Shown here: positions 25,438 through 33,298 of the stretch, piece after piece
Layout of the letters: the number at the start of each line of letters is the position of its first letter
Numbering within the stretch: position 1 is the stretch's first letter
NCBI RefSeq assembly: GCF_009674485.1
Contig: NZ_WKJJ01000033.1
Coordinates: 1-64,000, forward strand
Direction: 5' to 3'
Length of the DNA stretch: 64,000 bases
Source: Pseudoduganella rivuli
GTDB taxonomy: Bacteria > Pseudomonadota > Gammaproteobacteria > Burkholderiales > Burkholderiaceae_D
Position numbers and translations under genes: made by a program
Notes under the pieces: generated by a model
The model's input: the letters and a program-made list of their open reading frames with translations, nothing else
The model's database searches: none
Told to the model about the DNA's origin: nothing

Positions 25438-26406
25438 TCACTCCTTCTGCTGGATCTGCGGCAGCGAGCCGGCGGGCGGTCGCCCGATCAGGCTGCGCGG
25501 CACGTAGCTGTAATCGGCCGCGCCGGGCTTTTTCCAGGCAAGCATTAATGCGAGGTCCGGACCTGGCCCCTGGAAATAGCGCACACGGAAATTGCGCAAG
25601 CCCTTCTCCAGCTTGACCCTGGTCGCCACGGGTGTTGGGGCGTGGATGCCATCGTTGTCGATCACGTTTTCATCGTCGATGCTGAGAATGGCGCCATCGT
25701 CGGCCAACAGCATCAGTTCCCACGTGGCGGTTTCCGCAATATTGACGGTGAAGCGAATATCCATCCCGAACCATTCGACCGTCGAGCCCATGCCGGGAAA
25801 GCCTTCGCGGAAGGAGCGCGGCGTGATATCGAGCTGGGTCAGGCAAACGCGCTTGATTGGCTTGCGCCGGCGCATTTCGGACACCGATTGGTTGCCGACA
25901 GTGAGACGATAGACGTCGGCGACCATATGCCGATCCGACGCCTCGGCGCATTCTTCGAACAGCTTGGGAGGTGTGCTGGCCACCTCTTTGGCGACGGGCG
26001 GCGGCGGTGGCGGAGGAGGGGGCGCGGCGACCACCGGCGCCGGCGGAGGCGCCGGGATGGCATCGACCACGGGCTTCGCGGGCGCAGGATTGTCGGGAAC
26101 CTTGGCGGGTGGCAGATCCGGCATGGGCGGGATCTCCGCCATCGGAGGCTGGACTTCCTTTGGCTCGAGCGGGGGGGTGGGAAGCTCTTTCTCCGGCACT
26201 TTCGCCTCGAAGATCACGACGTCGACATTGCGCGGCTCCGGTTTGGGTGGGGGCCGTCGAAAGTTCGACAGCATCACGAATAATCCCAGCGCCAGATGAA
26301 GGAGAATCACAAGGCCGATGGCGTAACGATTGTTCTTGCGCTGCCAGTGGGGCTCACGGTCAGGTTCGGACTGGGGCAAACTGGTTTCTGGCGGTATTGG
26401 ACACAT
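25438..26406 (-). CDS. TonB-like membrane-anchored protein with a C-terminal PA14 domain
   Basis: A 322-residue protein. An N-terminal cytoplasmic stretch is followed by one membrane helix (AIGLVILLHLALGLFVML, about residues 29-46) and a proline/glutamate-rich periplasmic spacer (about 50-140, with EVQPPMAEIPPMPDLPP and a nine-proline run), exactly the layout of TonB. The usual TonB C-terminal domain is missing. Instead the last ~170 residues look like PA14: TVEWFGMDIRFTVNIAETAT, ELMLLADDGAILSIDDENVI, LEKGLRNFRVRYFQGPGPDL. PA14 domains often bind carbohydrates. It may be a periplasmic sugar sensor or a tether to the receptor. The start is weakly supported (poor RBS). Confidence 0.8.
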   Translation of the reverse strand: MCPIPPETSLPQSEPDREPHWQRKNNRYAIGLVILLHLALGLFVMLSNFRRPPPKPEPRNVDVVIFEAKVPEKELPTPPLEPKEVQPPMAEIPPMPDLPPAKVPDNPAPAKPVVDAIPAPPPAPVVAAPPPPPPPPPVAKEVASTPPKLFEECAEASDRHMVADVYRLTVGNQSVSEMRRRKPIKRVCLTQLDITPRSFREGFPGMGSTVEWFGMDIRFTVNIAETATWELMLLADDGAILSIDDENVIDNDGIHAPTPVATRVKLEKGLRNFRVRYFQGPGPDLALMLAWKKPGAADYSYVPRSLIGRPPAGSLPQIQQKE

Positions 26407-26439
26407 ACGTTTCTACAGACAATCAAATCAAGTGAATTA

Positions 26440-26470
26440 AAAAGCCGGCTTCTTTTACGAAGTCGACTTT
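26440..26470 (-). terminator. Degenerate copy of the GH5 terminator hairpin
   Basis: AAAAAGCCGGCTTCTTTTAC followed by GAAGTCGACTTTCAGGTGG repeats 23411-23455 with a few changes that spoil the stem. It stands upstream of the TonB-like/PA14 gene, where no gene ends today, so it is probably the leftover 3' flank of a lost gene copy. Confidence 0.55.
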
Positions 26471-26482
26471 CAGGTGGAAATA

Positions 26483-26776
26483 GGAGAACGAGCAGGCCCA
26501 TCTGCCCGGCTATTCGGCCGAGTCTATCCCAAATATTTCGGCAAAAATACACGCTAAAATGCCTCGCCGCCTGCCATAACGGTGTCTGGCAAAAAATCTG
26601 CACGGCCTGTATTGGTATTTGTGCAGATTTTTCTATTGGTCGCATTAGACTCCGCTACGCGACCCGGCCACCATCAGCGACCGCGCCGCCGCCGCATGGT
26701 CGATACAAGGAAGTGCAGTATCTATGCAATTATCTGCACCTTGTAATATCTTCACCATTCGCGTTATTTCGGGTGC
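26483..26776 (+). repeat. Regulatory repeat element, copy 2, with four GTGCAG/CTGCAC half-sites
   Basis: This element lies between the divergent TonB-like/PA14 and GH74-GH5 genes. Site A is a perfect 12-bp inverted repeat (AAAAATCTGCAC at 26592-26603, GTGCAGATTTTT at 26621-26632, 17 bases apart). Site B is GTGCAG at 26713-26718 and CTGCAC at 26734-26739, 15 bases apart. Right of site B a plausible plus-strand promoter reads TTGTAA, 17 bases, TTATTT. To the left the minus strand carries the conserved GGATAGACTCGG block. The remaining 26777-27116 has the box at 26829-26860 but no gene. Confidence 0.88.
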
Positions 26777-26828
26777 ACTCATCCAGAGTCGTGGTGCTCA
26801 TAATCCCCGGATCGAAACAGGGCCGCGA

Positions 26829-26860
26829 ATGCTGAATTGGGAGTTGCCTATATAACCAGG
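26829..26860 (+). promoter_or_regulatory. Conserved box shared with 12998-13030
   Basis: ATGCTGAATTGGGAGTTGCC followed by TATATAACCAGG. It is the direct counterpart of the box beyond copy 1 of the element, at a different distance from the half-sites (about 55 versus 135 bases). It lies about 260 bases upstream of the GH74-GH5 start. Confidence 0.5.
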
Positions 26861-27116
26861 GGGTACTAAATGCATATGGGCGCAAAGTTAATCGCCATCG
26901 ACCATTGGCATCTTCGCCGGACGCACCATCCTTCACGCTTGTTTAGAACTCTTGCTTAAAGTAGTAAAACTATCTGCATACGGATAATTTATAGAGGCAT
27001 AAATACCATTGTCCCCCTTGATCTCCCCATAGACTCGCCATTACCCGTGATAACGGTTTTAAACGGGTCCTGCCGCCGGTGCCAATGCCGGTGGAAATGG
27101 TAGGCATACATTAAAA

Positions 27117-30100
27117 ATGGGGACAGTAATGGATGTGAGAAGAACGTTGATGGCCGGCCTGGTTGCCGGCGCACTGGTGTCGCTGAGTGCAGCGGCTGAA
27201 AACTACAAATGGGACAACGTCCCAATTGGCGGCGGCGGCTTCGTTTCGGGTATCGTGCCCAGCAAGAGCGAGCGCGGTGTCGTCTACGCGCGCACCGATG
27301 TAGGCGGCGCCTACCGCTACGACAGCCAGACCGGCCGCTGGGTCGCGCTGACAGACTGGCTGTCCCAGGCCGATGTGGGCCTGTTGGGCGTGGAGTCGCT
27401 GGCGGTCGACCCGCGCAACGCGGCCAATGTGTACATGTTGGCTGGCACCGAATACTTCAACGGCGGCAAGACCGCCGTCTTGCGTTCGACCGACTATGGC
27501 AAGAGCTTCACCGTCACCGACGTGACCAGCCAGTTCAAGGCGCACGGCAACGGCATGGGCCGCGGGACCGGCGAGCGGCTGCAAGTCGACCCGGGTTCGA
27601 GCAATGTGCTGTTCGTGGGCACGCGCCACAATGGCCTGTTCAAGAGCATCGACTCGGGCGCGACCTGGAGCCGCGTCAATGGGCTCAACGTCAACGACAC
27701 GCCCAACGGCGTTGGCATCAGCTTCGTGCTGCTCGATCCCACCAGTGTCACGCAAGGCACGGCCAAGCGCATCTTTGTCGGCGTGTCGCGTTACGGCTCG
27801 GTCGGCCCCAGTCTATATATGAGCAAGGATGGCGGCGCCACCTTCGCCCCCGTGGCCGGCGCGCCGGCAGGCCTGATACCGCAGCGCGCGGCTCTCACGT
27901 CCAAGGGCCGCCTGTACCTGACCTACGGCAACGGCGCGGGGCCGCACGGGGGATCGGCGAGCGAGCCTTTGGACCACGGCCAGATATGGGAATACAACAC
28001 CGTCGGCGGCGCCTGGACCAATGTGACGCCGGCCGGCAAAAATATGGCGTTCGGCGGCATCAGCGTCGACCCGACCAATCCCAAGCGCCTGGTCGCCTCG
28101 ACCGTCAACACCTGGTGGCTACAGAGGCAGGAGCCGGCACAAACCTGGGGCGACCGCATCTTCACTTCGGTCGATGCCGGCCGCACCTGGACCGACCTGA
28201 TGGACCGCGGCATGACGGTCGACCCGAACGGCATCGACTGGATCTCCAGGCAGGCGATCCATTGGGCCTCTTCGATCGAGTTCGACCCCTTCGATCCAAA
28301 GAGCGCGTGGGTGGTGTCGGGCAACGGGCTGTTCAAGACCAGCGACATCGACGCTCCCAAGAGCAGCTGGAACTTCGACGTGCGCGGGATCGAAGAGACC
28401 GTCGCATTCTCCGCCGAGAGCATCCCGAACGGGCCGCTGGTATCGGTCCTCGGCGACTTCGACGGCTTCATCCAGGACGCGCCGGACCAGTACGGCGCAC
28501 AACACAGCCCGGCGATGGGAACCACCACCGGCCTGGCGGTTGCCGCCCAGGCGCCGCATGTGATGGCGCGGGTGGGCAATTCGCTCTTCACGTCGGCCAA
28601 TATGGGGGCGAGCTGGGCGCAGGCGCCGTCCATCATGGCGGCAAAGGGCAACCTGGCCCTGTCGGCCGACGGCCTGGTGCTGCTGCACAGCCCGGAAAAT
28701 TCGACCACCACCTACCGTTCGACCAATGCCGGCGGCAGTTGGACGGCCGTCACCGGCCTCGCCGTGAAAAACGCGCGCCCGGTGGCCGACCCGGTCAACC
28801 CGGCCAAGTTTTACGTCTACGACCGCGACACCGGAAAACTGCTGGTGAGCATCGATGGCGGCGTCTCGTTCAGCCCCGCAGCCCAGCTGGCCGCCGGCGG
28901 CTCGACGATCTTGCGCGCCACGCCCGGCGTCGAGGGCGACCTGTGGGCATGCCTGAATTCGGGCGGCCTGTCCCACTCGACCGATTCGGGCGCCACCTTC
29001 GCCAAGGTGAGCACGATCGGCTCCTGCGAGGCTTTGGGGCTGGGCAAGGAAGCGCCGGGCGCCAGCCATCCGACCCTGTACATGTGGGGCGCGGTAAGCG
29101 CCGGGCGCGGCCTGCTGCGCTCGATCGACCAGGGCGCCAGCTGGGCGCGCGTCAACGACGATGGCCACCAATATGGCGGCCCGCAGATGGGCTGGGTCAC
29201 CGGCGACATGAACACCTACGGCACGGTCTACATGAGCACCGCCGGCCGCGGTATCGCCTACGGCAAGATCGACCCGGCCGGCGACGTTCCTGTGACACCG
29301 CAGGCGTATGAACCGCCGCCCAAGTACGCCGAATGCAAGTACGTTCTGACTCCCTTCATCTGGTGGGGCGGCGGCGCCGCCGACGTGCAAATCACCAACA
29401 AAGGCAGCTCGGCCATCAACGGCTGGTCGGTGAACTGGACCTCTGAAGACGACACCCAGGTGAATGCAATCTATGGCGGGACGATCACGGGCAGCAATCC
29501 GACCTACACGGCGACGCCCGACAACAACAGCCTGATCGCCCCTGGCCAAACCGTGTCGTTCCGCGTCCTGTTCAGCCAGTTTTCGGAGAAACCGGGCCCG
29601 GTACCGCTGGTGTTCGGCGACATCTGCAATACACAGGCCCCTCCGCCTCCGGCTCCTCTTTATCCGAGCTACAACACCACTCCAGTTGCGCCGAATGCGG
29701 CTGGCATGAGCAGTAACGCTACCCAGTTGGCTGCCAAGATAAAGATGGGAACTAACATCGGCAATACATTGGAAGCTTATGGTTGCAACCCGGCGTCAGA
29801 GACTTGCTGGGGCAATCCGGAGGTTTCCGCCGCTTACGTCAAATTGGTGAAGGACAGCGGTTTCGACGCGATCCGGATCCCCGTATCCTGGGATCAGTAT
29901 GCCGATCAGACCACTGGAAAAATCAGTGACGCCTGGCTCGACCGCGTGAAGCAAGTGGTGCAGTACGCGGTGGATAACGGGCTCTACGCGATCGTTAACA
30001 TCCATTGGGACGGTGGCTGGCTCGAGCGGAATATTAACTTTGCAAGTAAAGCCGCTGTCAACGCCAAACAGAAAGCCTACTGGGAGCAAATTGCCACCAA

Positions 30101-31205
30101 GCTGCGTGACTTTGACGAGCATGTCCTGTTTGCCAGCGCCAATGAGCCCGATGCCATCTTCCCAGACCAGGTAAAGGTTCTTGACAGCTATCACCAAACA
30201 TTTGTCAATGCGGTTCGTTCGACGGGTGGCAGAAACGCCTATCGCGTGCTGGTGCTCCAAGGCCTGAGAACCGATATCGATATGACGTTCGATAATTGGA
30301 ATGGCATGCCCGCCGACACTGTACCAGGTCGCCAAATGGCTGAAGTTCATTATTACCCGGGGGCTTTTTCGAACCACGGGGAAGATAATGACTGGTCACA
30401 GATGCATTGTTATTGGGGCGACGGCTACAAGTCGCTCACCGACACTTATCGCAACTCGCCGGGGAAGCTTCCGCTCATGGAAGAGGCTTATACCGATGCG
30501 CAGTTCGCCAAAATGAAAACAAAATTTGTGGACCAAGGGATTCCGGTGGTGCTGGGGGAATTCGCCGCCATGAAGCGTGACCAGTCGGTTTGCGCTGACC
30601 TTGATCTGCATCTCGCTTCGCGGGAACACTTCTATCAAGTTGTCACCAAATCGGCGCTTGCCCATGGCATCTTGCCATTCGCATGGGAGATCGGGATGGC
30701 TGAAGGCCTGTTGTTTGACCGTACAACACCGGCCGTCGGTGATCCACAAGTGCTTGATGCAATGTTGGTCGGCGCTGGAAAAGTCACCGGATTGAGTAAT
30801 CGCCCACATAGCTGGACTGTGAGTAATGAGGCGACGGATATCGATTCTACTGCGTATATGCAACTATCGCTGAACCAGGCGGGGGCGGCTGCCACCTATC
30901 GCTTCGCGAATCCAATCAATTGGAGTGGCGCAACCTTGAAAGTGGTCCTTAATTTTGACCAGGCGTTTGTTTCGGATCGAAATGGCGGAATGGATGGCTT
31001 GTTCCAGTTCTATACCTACTCCGACGGTTGGACTGCTTCTGAGTGGAATTGCTGGACTGGCTATAAAGCGCTGGTTGCAGGTCAAGATACAGAATTCACG
31101 TGTTCTGCTTTGGGCGTCCCGAATGCGGTGGGGTTAGGTATCCAATTCTTCGCAAAAACAGGTTCCGTGACCATTAAACGGGCAACTATTAAATTCCCTA
31201 AATAA
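27117..31205 (+). CDS. Multimodular xyloglucanase: GH74 - CBM2-like - GH5 - C-terminal binding module
   Basis: A 1362-residue secreted enzyme; the ATG at 27129 is an equally good start (GGGGACAGTA in front). Signal peptide to about residue 25. The GH74 double propeller (about 26-720) starts YKWDNVPIGGGGFVSGIV and YARTDVGGAYRYD, where the Asp is the expected catalytic residue, and has repeated BNR-type SxDxGxTW motifs (SIDSGATWSRV, SVDAGRTWTDL). A CBM2-like domain (about 735-845) has GGGAADVQITNKGSSAINGW. The GH5 subfamily-4-like domain (about 860-1225) has ASANEPDA and VVLGEFAAM, and a jelly-roll module ends SVTIKRATIKF. GH74 and GH5_4 both cut xyloglucan, so the two active sites probably act together. 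The GH5 part duplicates 23464-25335. Confidence 0.94.
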   Translation: MGTVMDVRRTLMAGLVAGALVSLSAAAENYKWDNVPIGGGGFVSGIVPSKSERGVVYARTDVGGAYRYDSQTGRWVALTDWLSQADVGLLGVESLAVDPRNAANVYMLAGTEYFNGGKTAVLRSTDYGKSFTVTDVTSQFKAHGNGMGRGTGERLQVDPGSSNVLFVGTRHNGLFKSIDSGATWSRVNGLNVNDTPNGVGISFVLLDPTSVTQGTAKRIFVGVSRYGSVGPSLYMSKDGGATFAPVAGAPAGLIPQRAALTSKGRLYLTYGNGAGPHGGSASEPLDHGQIWEYNTVGGAWTNVTPAGKNMAFGGISVDPTNPKRLVASTVNTWWLQRQEPAQTWGDRIFTSVDAGRTWTDLMDRGMTVDPNGIDWISRQAIHWASSIEFDPFDPKSAWVVSGNGLFKTSDIDAPKSSWNFDVRGIEETVAFSAESIPNGPLVSVLGDFDGFIQDAPDQYGAQHSPAMGTTTGLAVAAQAPHVMARVGNSLFTSANMGASWAQAPSIMAAKGNLALSADGLVLLHSPENSTTTYRSTNAGGSWTAVTGLAVKNARPVADPVNPAKFYVYDRDTGKLLVSIDGGVSFSPAAQLAAGGSTILRATPGVEGDLWACLNSGGLSHSTDSGATFAKVSTIGSCEALGLGKEAPGASHPTLYMWGAVSAGRGLLRSIDQGASWARVNDDGHQYGGPQMGWVTGDMNTYGTVYMSTAGRGIAYGKIDPAGDVPVTPQAYEPPPKYAECKYVLTPFIWWGGGAADVQITNKGSSAINGWSVNWTSEDDTQVNAIYGGTITGSNPTYTATPDNNSLIAPGQTVSFRVLFSQFSEKPGPVPLVFGDICNTQAPPPPAPLYPSYNTTPVAPNAAGMSSNATQLAAKIKMGTNIGNTLEAYGCNPASETCWGNPEVSAAYVKLVKDSGFDAIRIPVSWDQYADQTTGKISDAWLDRVKQVVQYAVDNGLYAIVNIHWDGGWLERNINFASKAAVNAKQKAYWEQIATKLRDFDEHVLFASANEPDAIFPDQVKVLDSYHQTFVNAVRSTGGRNAYRVLVLQGLRTDIDMTFDNWNGMPADTVPGRQMAEVHYYPGAFSNHGEDNDWSQMHCYWGDGYKSLTDTYRNSPGKLPLMEEAYTDAQFAKMKTKFVDQGIPVVLGEFAAMKRDQSVCADLDLHLASREHFYQVVTKSALAHGILPFAWEIGMAEGLLFDRTTPAVGDPQVLDAMLVGAGKVTGLSNRPHSWTVSNEATDIDSTAYMQLSLNQAGAAATYRFANPINWSGATLKVVLNFDQAFVSDRNGGMDGLFQFYTYSDGWTASEWNCWTGYKALVAGQDTEFTCSALGVPNAVGLGIQFFAKTGSVTIKRATIKFPK

Positions 31206-31207
31206 AT

Positions 31208-31236
31208 AAGCCCCGGCTTGAAGGCCGGGGTTTCAA
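31208..31236 (+). terminator. Hairpin after the GH74-GH5 gene
   Basis: CCCCGGC and GCCGGGG form a GC stem around TTGAAG, followed by TTTCAACC. The U-run is short. It may stop or attenuate transcription between GH74-GH5 and the PEP-CTERM-like gene. Confidence 0.6.
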
Positions 31237-31252
31237 CCGGAGTGAGATTAAG

Positions 31253-31849
31253 ATGAAAAAAATTCTTTGCGCATTGTTCGCGGGCGCCAGCCTGATGCTG
31301 GCCGGCGGCGCCCATGCTGCTGTGATCGGGTTCGAAGATGTCAGCACCGACGGCGACTTCACCAGCCTCTCCGACGCCAGCCCTTACGCGAGCCTCTCCT
31401 GGGGTGAAGGCTGGTTCGCGGGTGACAGCAGCATCGGCGGCTACGCCAACGCCGCCCATTCCGGCGCCAATTTCGCCGTCAATGGCTTTGGCGACGACCA
31501 GATCAGCGTCAGCAGCGCCGCTGGCTTCAATTTTGCCGGCGCCTGGTTCGCCACGCCGGAAGGCGCCAGTGACAAGGCCAGCTGGATCAACATCACCGCC
31601 TACGACGCACTCAACCAGCTGATCGGCACTACCGGCAATATCGCCATTGGCGACAGTTACCAGTGGATAACCGGCGGCTTCGCCAACGTGGCGACGCTGA
31701 CCATCACGCGCGACAGTGGCTGGTATGTGATGGATGACTTCACCACCACCGTCGCCTCCGGTACGGTGCCAGTGCCCGCCACGCCGCTGTTGCTGGGGAT
31801 CGGCATGCTTGCACTGGTCCTGGCCCGGCGCATGCCGCAACGCGGCTAG
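31253..31849 (+). CDS. Exported protein with PEP-CTERM-like C-terminal tail
   Basis: A 198-residue protein with GGAG before the start and signal peptide (MKKILCALFAGASLMLAGGA, cleaved after AHA). The body is rich in G, S, D and aromatic residues (FTSLSDASPYASLSWGEGWF, FNFAGAWFATPEGA) and looks like a small beta-sandwich. The tail is VPVPATPLLLGIGMLALVLA followed by RR: a PEP-CTERM-type sorting signal in which the motif is V-P-A-T rather than PEP. Such tails direct processing by exosortase/archaeosortase-type enzymes; none is in this window. It sits right behind the GH74-GH5 gene, so a glycan-related surface role is possible but unproven. Confidence 0.75.
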   Translation: MKKILCALFAGASLMLAGGAHAAVIGFEDVSTDGDFTSLSDASPYASLSWGEGWFAGDSSIGGYANAAHSGANFAVNGFGDDQISVSSAAGFNFAGAWFATPEGASDKASWINITAYDALNQLIGTTGNIAIGDSYQWITGGFANVATLTITRDSGWYVMDDFTTTVASGTVPVPATPLLLGIGMLALVLARRMPQRG

Positions 31850-31887
31850 CGGTTGGGCTACATGCGCCGGGCGAGGTCGGGCGCGCC

Positions 31888-33150
31888 CTAGGGTTTCGCC
31901 GGGCTGGTCAGGCGCAGCATCAGCACGCTGTGCGGCGCCAGGCGCGCTTCCAGTTTGGCGCTGGTGTCGCCCGTCTTCTTGCTCCACAGGTCCGACCAGC
32001 GGTAGACGGTCTGCTTGAAATCGACCGACCGCTTGCTCAGGTCATCGGTCAGGAGGTGCGCCTTCCAGTCATGGCGCACGTCGACCGCCTGGTTCGAGCG
32101 GTTCAGGAACATCAGGGCCCATTGGTCGCCTTCGAGTGGCTTGGCATAGATCTCCAGCGGACCGTCGGCCAGGATGCGCAGCGCCTGCACACCCAGTTTG
32201 TCCTGGCTCACCGCGATCACGCCGGGGTTGGTCAGGATGCGGCGGGTCGCCTCGGTCATGGAACGCAGGTCGTTGCCCAGGATAAGAGGCGAGGCCATCA
32301 TGGCCCAGATCGACAGATGGGCGCGGTCTTCATCCTCGCTCATGCCGTTGCCCACTTCGAGCATATCCATATCGTTCCAGTGGCCTGGGCCTGCGAACTT
32401 GCGCAGATTCGCCTGCTTGTCGAGGATACGCAACACGCCCAGGCCAGTCGAGAAACCGGGACTGTATTCGCAGTCGAAGCAATTATAAATATCGGGCGTG
32501 GTGCGCCAGGAATGGCCGACATGGCCTGCCCACTCCCATGGCTTGCTCATGCCCCATTCACATATGCTGAACACCATCGGACGGCCCGCCTTGGCGATCG
32601 CGTCGCGCATCGTGGTGTAGGCCGCTTCGGCGTTCAAGCCCGGGGTGTCGCACCAGTCGTACTTGACGTAATCGATGCCCCAGCGCGCATAGGTCCGCGC
32701 ATCCTGATACTCGTGGCCGCGGCTGCCGGGGCGGCCGCCGCAAGTGGTCGCGCCGGCGTCCGAGTAGATGCCCAGCTTGAGTCCCTTGCCATGCACATAG
32801 TCCGCCAGCGCCTTCATGCCGGATGGGAAGCGCTTGGGGTCGGGCTGGATGTTGCCGTCGGCGTCGCGCTGGCCTTGCCAGCAATCGTCAATATTCACGT
32901 ACTGGAATCCGACGTCCTTCAAGCCCTGCCTGACCATGGCGTCGGCGGTCTCGCGGATCAGGCGCTCGTCGATATCGCAGGCAAATTTGTTCCAGCTGTT
33001 CCAGCCCATTTGCGGGGTGCTGGCCAAGCCTTCAGCCTTTTGAGCCCAGCAATTGCCTGTCGCGCCAATGAATACGGTCATCGCCGCGGCGGCTGCCGTC
33101 ATTGCCGAGTTCAGGAACAGCGGCTTGTGTGTTACGTGCTTTGTTTTCAT
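31888..33150 (-). CDS. GH27 alpha-galactosidase, secreted
   Basis: A 420-residue protein with signal peptide (about 1-37, ending GNCWA). GH27 motifs are clear: TPQMGWNSWNKFACDIDE at the mature N-terminus, YVNIDDCWQ, LKLGIYSDAG, the nucleophile Asp in YVKYDWC, and the acid/base Asp region WRTTPDI. A C-terminal beta domain completes it (LNRSNQAVDVRHDWKAHLL). It removes terminal alpha-galactose, for example from galactosylated hemicellulose side chains. In xyloglucan the side-chain galactose is beta-linked, so the target may be galactomannan or a mixed wall polymer. It is convergent with the PEP-CTERM-like gene. Confidence 0.94.
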   Translation of the reverse strand: MKTKHVTHKPLFLNSAMTAAAAAMTVFIGATGNCWAQKAEGLASTPQMGWNSWNKFACDIDERLIRETADAMVRQGLKDVGFQYVNIDDCWQGQRDADGNIQPDPKRFPSGMKALADYVHGKGLKLGIYSDAGATTCGGRPGSRGHEYQDARTYARWGIDYVKYDWCDTPGLNAEAAYTTMRDAIAKAGRPMVFSICEWGMSKPWEWAGHVGHSWRTTPDIYNCFDCEYSPGFSTGLGVLRILDKQANLRKFAGPGHWNDMDMLEVGNGMSEDEDRAHLSIWAMMASPLILGNDLRSMTEATRRILTNPGVIAVSQDKLGVQALRILADGPLEIYAKPLEGDQWALMFLNRSNQAVDVRHDWKAHLLTDDLSKRSVDFKQTVYRWSDLWSKKTGDTSAKLEARLAPHSVLMLRLTSPAKP

Positions 33151-33298
33151 CTCTAAATCACTCGCAAAAAAGGTGGCGTCGTCCCATGTCGGCCGACAGC
33201 CCGAGCATAAATAGAGGGGCCAAGTGAATCTAACGGTACTAGCGAAACCTCTATAAAACTGTAGAAATTGCGATCGGTACTGTCAGGAGTGGAAGAGG
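33151..33298. other. Intergenic region between AraC regulator 2 and the GH27 gene
   Basis: Both flanking genes are on the minus strand. This stretch should hold the GH27 promoter and the end of the regulator transcript. It contains none of the GTGCAG/CTGCAC half-sites found in the repeated element. Confidence 0.4.

Noticed and set aside
27209..29311. A 700-residue frame overlapping the GH74 domain in another plus-strand frame
   Set aside because: The translation is arginine- and glutamine-rich nonsense typical of a shifted high-GC frame, while the true frame has unbroken GH74 motifs.
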